Assembly (NCBI GenBank): GCA_963728295.1
Contig: CAVSKB010000006.1
Coordinates: forward strand, 372,001 to 436,000
Direction: 5' to 3'
From: DATJKD01 sp963728295
Lineage (GTDB): Bacteria > Pseudomonadota > Gammaproteobacteria > Steroidobacterales > Steroidobacteraceae
Length of the DNA: 64,000 bases
Positions 56,400 to 64,000 of the stretch are shown here, in pieces; position 1 is the stretch's first letter, and each line of letters starts with the position of its first letter. The position numbers and the translations under genes were made by a program. The notes under the pieces were generated by a model. The model saw nothing but the letters and a program-made list of their open reading frames with translations. It searched no databases and was not told the DNA's origin.

Positions 56400-58249
56400 T
56401 CAAAACATCTCCGACTCGTCCGGCTCGCGCGGCTCCGCCTTCGTACGCGAGACGATGTGATCCCCGGTGATCATCTCCTCGTAGCTCTGGCCGGGCCCGA
56501 CCATCGGATAGACGCCGGCGTCGCGGTCGATGATCACCTCGAGAAAGGCGGGTCCGGGAAATCGATGAACTCGGCGACCACACGGGGCACGTCTTCCTTG
56601 CGCTCCAGCCGCTCGGCGTAACGGAAGCCGTCCGCGCGCGCGGCCGCGACGAAGTCCTTCTTGTGCAGCGACTTGTCGCTCGCCGACATGCGCCCCTTGA
56701 AGAAGAGCTTCTGCCACTGCCTGACCATGCCGTCGCCGTGGTTGTTCATGACCAGCACCTTGATGGGCAGGTCGTAGGTCGTTACGGTCTCGAGCTCGCC
56801 GATGTTCATGCGCACGCTCGCGTCGCCGTCGACGTCGATCACCAGCCGGTCGCGCCGGGCAAACTGCGCACCGATCGCGGCCGGCAGTCCGAACCCCATC
56901 GTCCCCATGCTGCCCGACGTCAGCCACAGTCGCGGCTCCTTGAAATCGAAATACTGCGCGGCCCACATCTGGTGCTGGCCGACGCCGGTGGTGATGATCG
57001 CCTCGCCTCGCGTTCGGCGGTTGAGCTCTTCGATCACATAGTGCGGCTGGATCAGCGGGCTCGCGCGGTCGTAGTTCATCGCGTGTGTGCGTCTGAGACC
57101 GTCCAGATGACGATGCCAGCCCGCCCAGTTCGGTCTGAAACCGGTGCGCCCGGCGTGCGCGCGCAGCGAGTCCAGAGCCGCGGACAGCAGGCCGACGTGG
57201 CTCCACTGCACGCGCTTGACCTTGCCGATCTCCGAGGCGTCTACGTCCAAGTGCGCGATCCATTTCGCGTTGCGGGCAAAGCGGTCGGGCGCGCCAGCGA
57301 CCCGGTCGTCGAAGCGCGCACCCAGCGCGATCAGGAAGTCGCAGTCGTCGACCGCGTAGTTGGCGAAGGCCGTGCCGTGCATGCCGAGCATCCGCATCGA
57401 AAGCGCATGGCTGGTATCCATGCAGCCGATGCCCATCAGCGTCGTGACAACCGGCAGCTCGAGCTCGACCGCGAGCCGGCGCAGCGCCCCGGACGCGTTG
57501 CCGTGGATCACCCCGCCGCCCGCATAGATGAGCGGCCGCTCGGCGCGGCCGAGCATCCCGAAGAACTCGCTGCAGGCCGGTTCGTCGAGTGCATTTTCGA
57601 CGAGGTCCGACATGCGTTGCCGGTAACCGCGCACCGGGAGCTGTCCGGCACCGCGGAACGGTCCCTGCCAGTTCTGGACGTCCTTCGGCACGTCGATCAC
57701 GACCGGACCGGGACGGCCGGTGCGTGCGATCTCGAACGCCGTACGCACGGTCGCCTCGAGGCGCTCGGGGTCGGTCACGAGGAAAACGTGCTTGGCGACG
57801 GCGCCCATGATGTTGGCGACCGGCGCCTCCTGGAACGCGTCGGTACCGATCGCGGCGGTCGGCACCTGGCCACAGATCACCACGATGGGCACGGAGTCCG
57901 CGGCGCAGTCCCGCACCGGCGTCACCGTATTCGTGGCACCGGGGCCGGAGGTGACCAGGCACACGCCGACGCGTCCGCTCGCCCGCGCGTATCCCGCGGC
58001 CATGAACGCGGCCCCCTGCTCGTTCGCGGGGACGATCAGCGGCATCGGACGGACGTCCTCGCGTCCGACGCGATCCTGGTTGTAGCGGAAGATGGCGTCG
58101 TAGGTCGGGAGGATCGCGCCGCCGCTGTAACCAAAGACGACGTCCACGCCCTCGTCGGCGAGCACCTGGACGATCGTGTCGGCGCCGGAAAGCGTTTGAC
58201 CGGCCTTTGGATGGATCTCGGAGGCGGCTATGGCCTGCTGGTGGGTCAC
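56400..58249 (-). CDS. ilvB: Acetolactate synthase large subunit, one frameshift
   Basis: About 616 residues. ThDP/FAD enzyme condensing two pyruvates, or pyruvate and 2-oxobutanoate. Catalytic Glu in VPANEQGAAFMAAGYA; SGPGATNTVTPVRDC; FAD-region DVPKDVQNWQG; ThDP motif DVDGDASVRMNIGEL then IKVLVMNN. The end (FLEVIIDRDAGVYPMVGPGQ, stop at 56400) is reached after a frame change near 56545. GTG start at 58249 overlaps the stop of a short upstream frame. The small subunit ilvH lies downstream of an unrelated gene on the other strand, so the two subunits are not cotranscribed. Confidence 0.9.
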
Positions 58250-58329
58250 GGAGTAAAACCGTGGGTGGCGTCGGAAGGCTTCGTGTTGCGTTGCAACGAG
58301 ACTAGCAGTGAACCGGGCCGCCGATCCAT
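58246..58329 (-). CDS. Possible 27-aa leader peptide of ilvB
   Basis: ATG at 58327-58329 with AGGGA six bases upstream; encodes MDRRPGSLLVSLQRN then TKPSDATHGFTP, and its TGA overlaps the ilvB GTG (GTGA). The spacing suggests translational coupling. LLVSL is mildly rich in branched-chain residues, but there is no strong Leu/Val/Ile run and no visible attenuator hairpin pair. Confidence 0.35.
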   Translation of the reverse strand: MDRRPGSLLVSLQRNTKPSDATHGFTP

Positions 58330-58582
58330 TTTTTTCCCTGGTCCCGCTGGAGTTTGGCCGGCGAAGGAATGTCGCAGCAGGAACGTCGAAATAGTTGACG
58401 GAATCCGGTCGATGGCGCCGGTGCTGGCCGCAAGGCGTTTGATTCCCGGGCGGTTTCCCCGGACGGCACCGATCTTGCTTGTCATATCGTGCCGCCTGAC
58501 AAGCCCGGGTGCCGCCGATGAGGCAGTCGACTCTGGGCATACCCGTGCCTGCCATCACGGCCCACAGGTGGAGGACTACGTC
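58330..58582. other. Divergent promoter region of ilvB and the PEP-CTERM gene
   Basis: 253 bp without a gene. GGTGGAGG before the ATG at 58583 is the ribosome site of the plus-strand gene. No operator or riboswitch recognised. Confidence 0.4.
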
Positions 58583-59424
58583 ATGCGGCGATCAACTCTT
58601 TCCCTCCTGGCAGCTGGTGTTCTCGCGTGTGTCATGTCGTTGCCCACGGCGGCCGTCACCGTGCTGCCGGTCTTCGACCCATCCCAGTTTGATCCCGCGC
58701 AGCAGATCGACAACCCGTATTTCCCGATGACCGACACCCGCACGTACGTCTACAGCGGACGCGACGCGGATGGGCCCGTCGACGAGCGTTTCGAGCACAC
58801 CAACATCGGGCCGGGACCCGTGATCGCAGGCGTGCAAACGTCCATCCAGCAGGACCTCGAATTCGAGGACGGGCTGCTGGTCGAGAAGACCTTCGACTAC
58901 TTTGCCCAGGACACGCTCGGCAACGTCTGGTACCTCGGCGAGGACGTGACCAAATTCGAATACGACGAGGACGGCAACCTCATCGGCACGAATACGGAGG
59001 GCGCCTGGCGCGCCGGCGTCAACGGCAGCGGAACCCGGCTTCATCATGCCGGCTGAGCTGACCGAGGGCTTCAATTACTTCCAGGAGCACGCGCCGGCGG
59101 ACGAAGCGATGGACCAGGGGACGATCTTCGTCGCGTTCATCGATACGCTCACACTCGACATCGGAACGTTCGAGAACGTGCTGCAGATATTCGAGACGAC
59201 CGAGCTCGAGCCCGACGCGCGGGAGTTCAAGTACTACGCGCCGGGTGTCGGCCTGATCCTCGTCGAAGAGGACCTCGACGAGGAGCTCGCCAATCCCGAG
59301 CTCGTGTTCGAGCTCACAGACTATCCGCTCCGTACCGGAGCCCGGCACGGCGGGTCTGCTGCTGCTCGGGTTGCTCGTCGGAGCCTCGGTTCCGCTGGTG
59401 CGTCGCCGCGCCCGGCGTCGCTGA
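58583..59424 (+). CDS. PEP-CTERM surface protein, two frameshifts
   Basis: About 280 residues. Signal peptide MRRSTLSLLAAGVLACVMSL then FDPAQQIDNPYFPMTDTRTY, QQDLEFEDGLLVEKTFDYFA and NVWYLGEDVTKFEYDEDGN. A frame change near 59040 joins to PAELTEGFNYFQEHAPADEA and KYYAPGVGLILVEEDLDEE. A second near 59325 gives VPEPGTAGLLLLGLLVGAS then RRRARRR and a TGA at 59422. This tail is a textbook PEP-CTERM (VPEP, hydrophobic helix, Arg cluster), processed by exosortase. No exosortase is in the window. Role unknown. Confidence 0.75.
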
Positions 59425-59506
59425 TCGCCCCGCGATCGCGTGCTGCCACGTGCGGCGGCTGCCGATGTGGCAGCAATGCGGCCGCCGCATTGTGTAAGCT
59501 CGATGC

Positions 59507-60001
59507 GTGCGACACATCATTTCGGTCACGATGCAGAACGAGGTCGGCGCGCTGAGCCGGGTCGCGGGGATGTTCTCGACCCGCGGCTACAACATCGAAT
59601 CGCTGTCCGTCGCGCCCACTGACGATCCGGCCGTCTCGCGCCTGACGCTGGTGACGACCGGCAGCGACGCCGTCATACACCAGATCTCGAGCCAGCTCCT
59701 CAAGCTGGTCGACGTGGTCGATGTCGAGGATGTCACGCGCGAAGAGCATTTCGAGCGCGAGCTGCTGCTCATCAAGGTCAAGGCGCGCGCGACGCAAGTC
59801 GGCAAGCTCTGGGCCGCGGCACAGCGCGCGGGCGGTCGCGTGCTGTGGGACGCGGCCGACAGCTTCACGATCGAGCTCACGAGCAACGAAGCGGACATCA
59901 GCCGTTTCGTCGCGGAGGCAGGCGCCCACGGCGACGTGCTCGAAGTGGTGCGCAGCGGGGCGCTCGCGATCCAGAAAGGCAAGGAGACACTCGAGACATG
60001 A
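59507..60001 (+). CDS. ilvH: Acetolactate synthase small (regulatory) subunit
   Basis: 164 residues with GTG start (MRHIISVTMQNEVGALSRVA). ACT domain with GMFSTRGYNIESLSVAPTDD and the ALS_ss_C domain (ELLLIKVKARATQVGKLWAA, GRVLWDAADSFTIELTSNEA). It binds valine and activates the large subunit. Full length. Its stop overlaps the GST start by 4 bp (ATGA), so the two are coupled; ilvB is on the opposite strand 1.3 kb away. Confidence 0.93.
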   Translation: MRHIISVTMQNEVGALSRVAGMFSTRGYNIESLSVAPTDDPAVSRLTLVTTGSDAVIHQISSQLLKLVDVVDVEDVTREEHFERELLLIKVKARATQVGKLWAAAQRAGGRVLWDAADSFTIELTSNEADISRFVAEAGAHGDVLEVVRSGALAIQKGKETLET

Positions 60002-60609
60002 CCTACCGGCTTTACGACTATCTGCCGTCCGGCAACGGTTACAAGGTCCGACTCGTGCTCCGCGAGCTCGGGCTGCCGCACGAGCTCGTCGAGGTCGACA
60101 TTCTCGACGGTGGCTCGAGGACGCCTGAGTTCCTGGCGAAGAACCCCAACGGCCGTATCCCGCTGCTCGAGATCCCGGGCAGGGGCTTTCTGTCGGAAAG
60201 CCACGCGATCATCAGTTTCCTCGCCGAAGGATCGGCGCTGATTCCGAAGGATCCGCTGGAGCGCGCGCGTATGTGGCAGTGGTTGTGCTTCGAGCAGTAC
60301 AACCTCGAACCCAACGTCGCAACCGTCCGCTTCTGGCTGCACTCGCTGCACAAGACCGAGGCCGAGCTCGGCGAGAAGCTCACCGACAAGCGGCGGCTCG
60401 GCTTCGCGGCGCTCGACGTGCTCGAGCAGGGGCTTGCGGACCGCCAGTACCTGGTTGCGAACCAGTACACGCTCGCGGACATCGGTCTCTATGCCTACAC
60501 GCACGTCGCCGAGGAAGGCGGCTTCCCGCTCGAGCGCTACCCGGCGATCCGGGCCTGGTGCGCGCGCATCGCGGCGCGGCCTGGCCACCTGCCGATAACC
60601 TCCAAGTAA
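59998..60609 (+). CDS. Glutathione S-transferase
   Basis: 203 residues. Thioredoxin-like N-domain MTYRLYDYLPSGNGYKVRLV with the Ser of SGNGYKVR as likely catalytic residue, cis-Pro in NPNGRIPLLE and the Glu-Ser of FLSESHAIISFLAEG. The C-terminal helical domain contains TLADIGLYAYTHVAEEGGF. Resembles beta/theta-like bacterial GSTs. Translationally coupled to ilvH. Confidence 0.9.
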   Translation: MTYRLYDYLPSGNGYKVRLVLRELGLPHELVEVDILDGGSRTPEFLAKNPNGRIPLLEIPGRGFLSESHAIISFLAEGSALIPKDPLERARMWQWLCFEQYNLEPNVATVRFWLHSLHKTEAELGEKLTDKRRLGFAALDVLEQGLADRQYLVANQYTLADIGLYAYTHVAEEGGFPLERYPAIRAWCARIAARPGHLPITSK

Positions 60610-60642
60610 TAATTCCGAACGCTTCGGCTCCAGGGGGAAGGG

Positions 60643-61927
60643 ATGGATCACTCGCAGCCGCCGGCGAGCCGCAACAGCGCGGCCTACCAGGTCATGCTGG
60701 TTGCGCTCCTGAGCCTCAATTTCGGCATCGTCTTCTTCGATCGCAACGCGCTCAACTTCCTGATGCCGTTCGTGCAGCCGGACCTGGGTCTTTCCAACAC
60801 CCAGGTCGGGATACTGGCGAGCGCGCTCTCGCTCACATGGGCCTGTGCGGCCTTCGGCATCGGTGTCGTGTCGGACCGCACCGGCAGCCGCAAGGGCTTG
60901 CTGATCCTGGCGACGCTCGCATTCTCGGCTTGCTCGTTCCTCTCAGGCCTCGCGGCTTCCTTTGCGGCGCTGCTCGGTGCGCGCCTCCTGATGGGCGCGG
61001 CCGAGGGCGGCATCATGCCGATCAGCCAGGCGATGATCGCGTCGGAGGTCAGACCCGAACAGCGCGGGCTCGCGATGGGCGTGACGCAGAACTTCGGCTC
61101 GAACCTGCTCGGCTCGTTCGTGGCGCCGGTGCTGCTGGTGGCGTTCGCGACAGCATTCGGCTGGCGCCACGCGTTCTTCCTCGCCGGGATCCCGGGCATC
61201 GTTGCCGCGCTTCTGATGTGGAGGTTCATCCGCGAGCCCGCGCGGCCGTCCGCCGCGGCGACACAGGCGGCGGCCGGACCCACCATGACGCTGGCTGCAG
61301 GCCTTTCGCGAGCGCAACGTACTCATCTGCGCCGTGATGGGCATCCTGCTCGTCTCCTATCTCGTGGTCTGCTGGGCCTTCATGCCGTTGTTCCTTACGC
61401 AGGTGCGCGGCTTCAGCCCGCAGACCATGGGCTGGCTGATGGGCACGCTGGGAATCTCGGCGACGGTCGGCGCGTTCCTGGTCTCCGGGTTTGTCCGACC
61501 GCATCGGCCGCCGGCCGCTGATGATCGCCATGCCGCTGATCGGCGTGATCCTGCCGCTGGGCGCGATGTACTTCGACGGCTCGGTGTGGGTCCTCGCCGG
61601 GATCTTCTTCGTGGGCTGGGGCCTGACCGGCATCTTCCCGCTCTTCATGGCCACCGTCCCCTCCGAGAGCGTCGACCGGCGGCACATCGCCACCGTGCTT
61701 GGCGTGTGCATGGGCACGGGCGAGATCGTGGGCGGCGTGCTCTCGCCGTCGATCGCAGGCTTGGCCGCGGATCGCGCCGGACTGCGGCGCCGCTCTGGAT
61801 CATGCTCGGGCTCACGGTGGCGGCTGGCGTGCTGGCCCTCGCCCTCCGGGAAACGGCGCCCCGGATCATGATGCGCCGCCAGAACCTCGCCGCAGCAGCG
61901 CCTGGCCGCCATAGCGACGTAGCCTGA
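60643..61927 (+). CDS. MFS transporter (anion:cation symporter-like), three frameshifts
   Basis: About 428 residues after repair. GGAAGGG precedes the ATG. First half: NFGIVFFDRNALNFLMPFVQ, GVVSDRTGSRKGLLILATLA and LLMGAAEGGIMPISQAMIA are characteristic of ACS-type symporters for organic acids. Frame changes near 61290 (to WLQAFRERNVLICAVMGILL), near 61490 (to SDRIGRRPLMIAMPLIGVIL) and near 61775 (to APLWIMLGLTVAAGVLAL) restore 12 helices and a second loop motif. Possible substrates: carboxylates. Same direction as GST; 33-bp gap. Confidence 0.82.
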
Positions 61928-62062
61928 CACTAGAAGGACCGACGGCCTGGATCGGTACCTGCGTCCCGGCTAGGGTTCCCGCTGAGTCAAGTCCGCCGAC
62001 GCACGCCGCGTTATCCTCAGTGCCGCCACCCGATTCGGTTGGTGTCGCTCCAACCCGCACGC

Positions 62063-63114
62063 ATGACTTCGACCCCACGGATCAGCCTGACTGCCGGTTC
62101 GGTGCGGCGCTGTCCGTTGCGGATGCCAGAAGCCTGGGCGCCGCCCGTGCCGGCCTTCTGCAGCGATCTGTCAGCGTTGCCGCGCCCGATCGTCGTATGC
62201 CTCGGAGTGCAATCGCAGACGCAGACTTTTCCACCCGAGGTTGCAGCGCTACGGAAATGGATCGATGGTCACGCGGCTCGTATCGAACAGGCCTGGTACA
62301 TCGATGCCAAACGCTATCGCAACGACGTCCTGCTCTGCTATTGGCGGGACGAGACGAGCTACCGCCAATGGGCGAACGGCGAATTCGCCGCGTGGTGGTC
62401 GGCGCCCGAGCGCCTCGCCGGCAGACACCGGCTACTGGCGCGAGGTCTTCAGTGCCCCTGAAGACCATCGCGAAACATTGTTCTCCGGCGATGATCGGCC
62501 AGCCGGACTCGCCGCGCTGGGCTCGCGGCTGTTCGGCCCGGTGGCCGAGCACGGCTACTGGGGCGGCGCGCGCGACCGTATCCCGGTCTCGGCGAACCTC
62601 GCGCTCGACGTCGATCGCACCCTCGACCCCCGAAAGCGAAGCACCGTCCGCCCGCCGCGTGAGCGTCGAGCCACCCGAGCATGTGTGCGTCATTCGTTCG
62701 GCACAGGACTCGACCGACTGCGCCGGACGCGAAGCCGATCTGTACCGGGAGCGCGTCTATCCCGTCCTGATCCGGGGCATGGACTACCTGCGCGATCATC
62801 CGCGCGAGACCGGCTGCTTTTCGTGCCGCTTCATGCACGAGCTGGAACCTGATGGCTCGCCGAGCCAGCGCAGCTTCGCGCTGGCGCATTTCGTCTCGCT
62901 CGGGCATTTGGAGCGCTGGGCCGCTTCGCACGCGACGCATCTCGCAATCTTCAACGAGTTCCTCGCGATGGCGACTGAGCTCGGTCCCGCGATGCGCCTG
63001 CGGCTCTGGCACGAGGTCTATGTCCTGCCGCGCGGGGCCGGGCGATTCGAGTACGTGAATTGTCACCCCGGTACCGGGCTGCTACCGTTCGAGCAGCCTG
63101 TGGAAGCGAGTTGA
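62063..63114 (+). CDS. Aldoxime dehydratase-like haem protein (phenylacetaldoxime dehydratase family), two frameshifts
   Basis: About 350 residues. The family dehydrates aldoximes to nitriles using a haem b. Visible blocks: RCPLRMPEAWAPPVPAF, LGVQSQTQTFPPEVAAL, YWRDETSYRQWANGEFAAWW, then after a frame change near 62420 ADTGYWREVFSAPEDHRETL and EHGYWGGARDRIPVSANLAL. After another near 62610: TGCFSCRFMHELEPDGSPSQ, RSFALAHFVSLGHLERWAAS with HATHLAIFNEF, and LRLWHEVYVLP. The His residues in the ALAHF / ASHATHLAIF stretch are candidates for haem ligand and catalysis. Start at 62063 is tentative. An AraC regulator follows directly. Confidence 0.8.
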
Positions 63115-63140
63115 GGACCCAGGGTCGCGGAGCGCCGACG

Positions 63141-64000
63141 ATGAGCACTCTGTTGTCGACCAGCCATGTAGCGGCCGGTGAGCGGGCCGCCTACTGGATC
63201 GACATGATCTGCGACGTGTTCGTGCAGCTCGACTGCACACGCACCGCGGAGCGTTTCCACGGCGAGATTACCGACCAGACACTCGGGCCGCTCCGCGTAA
63301 GCCGGGTCGATTCCAACAAGCAGCTCGTCCTGCGCTCGCCACGTCAGATCGCCAGGTCCTGCGACGACTACTTCCTGGTCAGCCTGCAGCTCGCCGGCCA
63401 CGGACGGGTGTTGCAGGACGGCCGCGCCGCACTGCTCGGACCAGGCGACTTCGCGATGTATGACAGCACACGCTGCTACTCGCTCGCGTTCGACGACGAG
63501 TTCACGCAGCTCGTGCTAAAGACGCCGCGCTCGCTTCTGACCGATCGCCTGGCGCGTGCGGAAACCTGCACCGCGCTCGCCATCAAAGGCAGCGCCGGCA
63601 TGGGCCGCGTGGCGGCGGAGCTGTTGCGCAGCGTTGCCCGTGAGGCGCACACCTTATTGCCGCACGAAATCGAACGCATGGCCCACGCCGTGATCGACGT
63701 GTTCGCCGCCGCGTTCGGTCAGTCGCCGATCCAGCAGCCCGTGTCGGCGGGGTCGCATCGAGCCGCACAGCTTCTGCGCATCAAGATGTTCATCGAAGAT
63801 CACTTGCGTGACCCGGAGCTTTCGCCTGAGCAGGTGGCCCGGGCGCACGGCATCAGCACCCGCTACCTGAGCAAGCTGTTCGAAAGCGCCGGCACGTCCG
63901 CCGGACGATTCATCTGGGAGCAGCGGCTTGCTCGCATCGAGCGTGACCTCGGCAATGCGAGCCTGGCTGGCCGGAGCATCAGTGACATCGCGTTCGGCTG
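63141..64000 (+). CDS. AraC family regulator, truncated by window end
   Basis: 287 codons visible. N-terminal sensor of the AraC_binding_2 type (AAYWIDMICDVFVQLDCTRT, DDYFLVSLQLAGHGRVLQDG, RAALLGPGDFAMYDSTRCYS). C-terminal HTH has LRIKMFIEDHLRDPELSPEQ, VARAHGISTRYLSKLFESAG and SISDIAFGW at the cut. Starts 26 bp after the aldoxime-dehydratase-like gene. AraC regulators of this type control nitrile/aldoxime degradation genes in other bacteria, so local control of that gene is likely (inference). Confidence 0.87.
   Translation, partial: MSTLLSTSHVAAGERAAYWIDMICDVFVQLDCTRTAERFHGEITDQTLGPLRVSRVDSNKQLVLRSPRQIARSCDDYFLVSLQLAGHGRVLQDGRAALLGPGDFAMYDSTRCYSLAFDDEFTQLVLKTPRSLLTDRLARAETCTALAIKGSAGMGRVAAELLRSVAREAHTLLPHEIERMAHAVIDVFAAAFGQSPIQQPVSAGSHRAAQLLRIKMFIEDHLRDPELSPEQVARAHGISTRYLSKLFESAGTSAGRFIWEQRLARIERDLGNASLAGRSISDIAFG

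Noticed and set aside
56663..59056. 797-codon plus-strand open frame antisense to ilvB
   Set aside because: It is GC-driven antisense openness across ilvB. Only its end beyond 58583 is real, as the PEP-CTERM gene.

Overview
The window is GC-rich, densely packed bacterial chromosome. Gene content suggests a gammaproteobacterium (my guess is near the Steroidobacter/Woeseia/Nevskia-type lineages): a PA0069-type radical SAM gene behind an SOS box, DUF502, DUF4197, full-length chrA, a two-ACT threonine deaminase, and both GlyGly-CTERM and PEP-CTERM surface proteins. No rRNA, tRNA, CRISPR array, IS or phage was recognised. About nineteen genes can be read through only by changing frame once to three times. 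These breaks hit housekeeping genes (ilvA, ilvB, gloA) as well as accessory ones, so I treat most as assembly indels and annotate the full gene span.

Region by region. 1-7 kb: SHOCT-tailed membrane protein, delta-60/Calx-beta GlyGly-CTERM protein, two-repeat periplasmic protein, DUF4197, DUF924, FecR/DUF6600 protein. 7-16 kb: isoaspartyl peptidase, amidase, SDR, a small operon (AraC regulator, DUF1761, SRPBCC), a 75-aa EF-hand protein, NlpC/P60 lipoprotein, FMN reductase, VOC protein, DUF899. 15.7-25.4 kb: acetyl-CoA synthetase ending in an EF-hand pair, HIT protein, PBP4-type peptidase, DUF502, two tandem paralogous Cys/HHDDRR small proteins, glutamine-dependent NAD synthetase, TPR/TonB-like protein.

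25.4-39.4 kb is the most unusual part. It is an 11-gene, minus-strand, tightly coupled cluster, read from 39.4 kb downward: lipoprotein, disordered S/G/Q-rich lipoprotein, glycine-zipper lipoprotein, transmembrane Ser/Thr kinase with a TPR ectodomain, FHA-like/TM/PEGA/FGE protein, small secreted acidic protein, MotA/TolQ channel subunit, Hsp70-like/FHA protein, two VWA proteins sharing a TolR-like N-terminal helix, and a lipoprotein. It reads as a proton-motive-force-driven, phosphorylation-controlled trans-envelope machine. It resembles the type VI secretion threonine-phosphorylation pathway but lacks any secretion structural gene.

40-42.2 kb: an SOS box followed by a PA0069-family radical SAM gene carrying an intein immediately before the third cysteine of the Fe-S cluster motif. 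42-56 kb: MFS transporters, PGPGW and DUF2238 membrane proteins, TolB-like TPR protein, hydrolases, ilvA, a Tat-exported class V aminotransferase, murB, gloA, DsbA-like thioredoxin, chrA. 56-64 kb: ilvB, a PEP-CTERM protein, ilvH, GST, MFS, an aldoxime-dehydratase-like gene and an AraC regulator cut by the window end. Short palindromic repeats with a 28-29 bp period occur at 19.9 and 55.1 kb.
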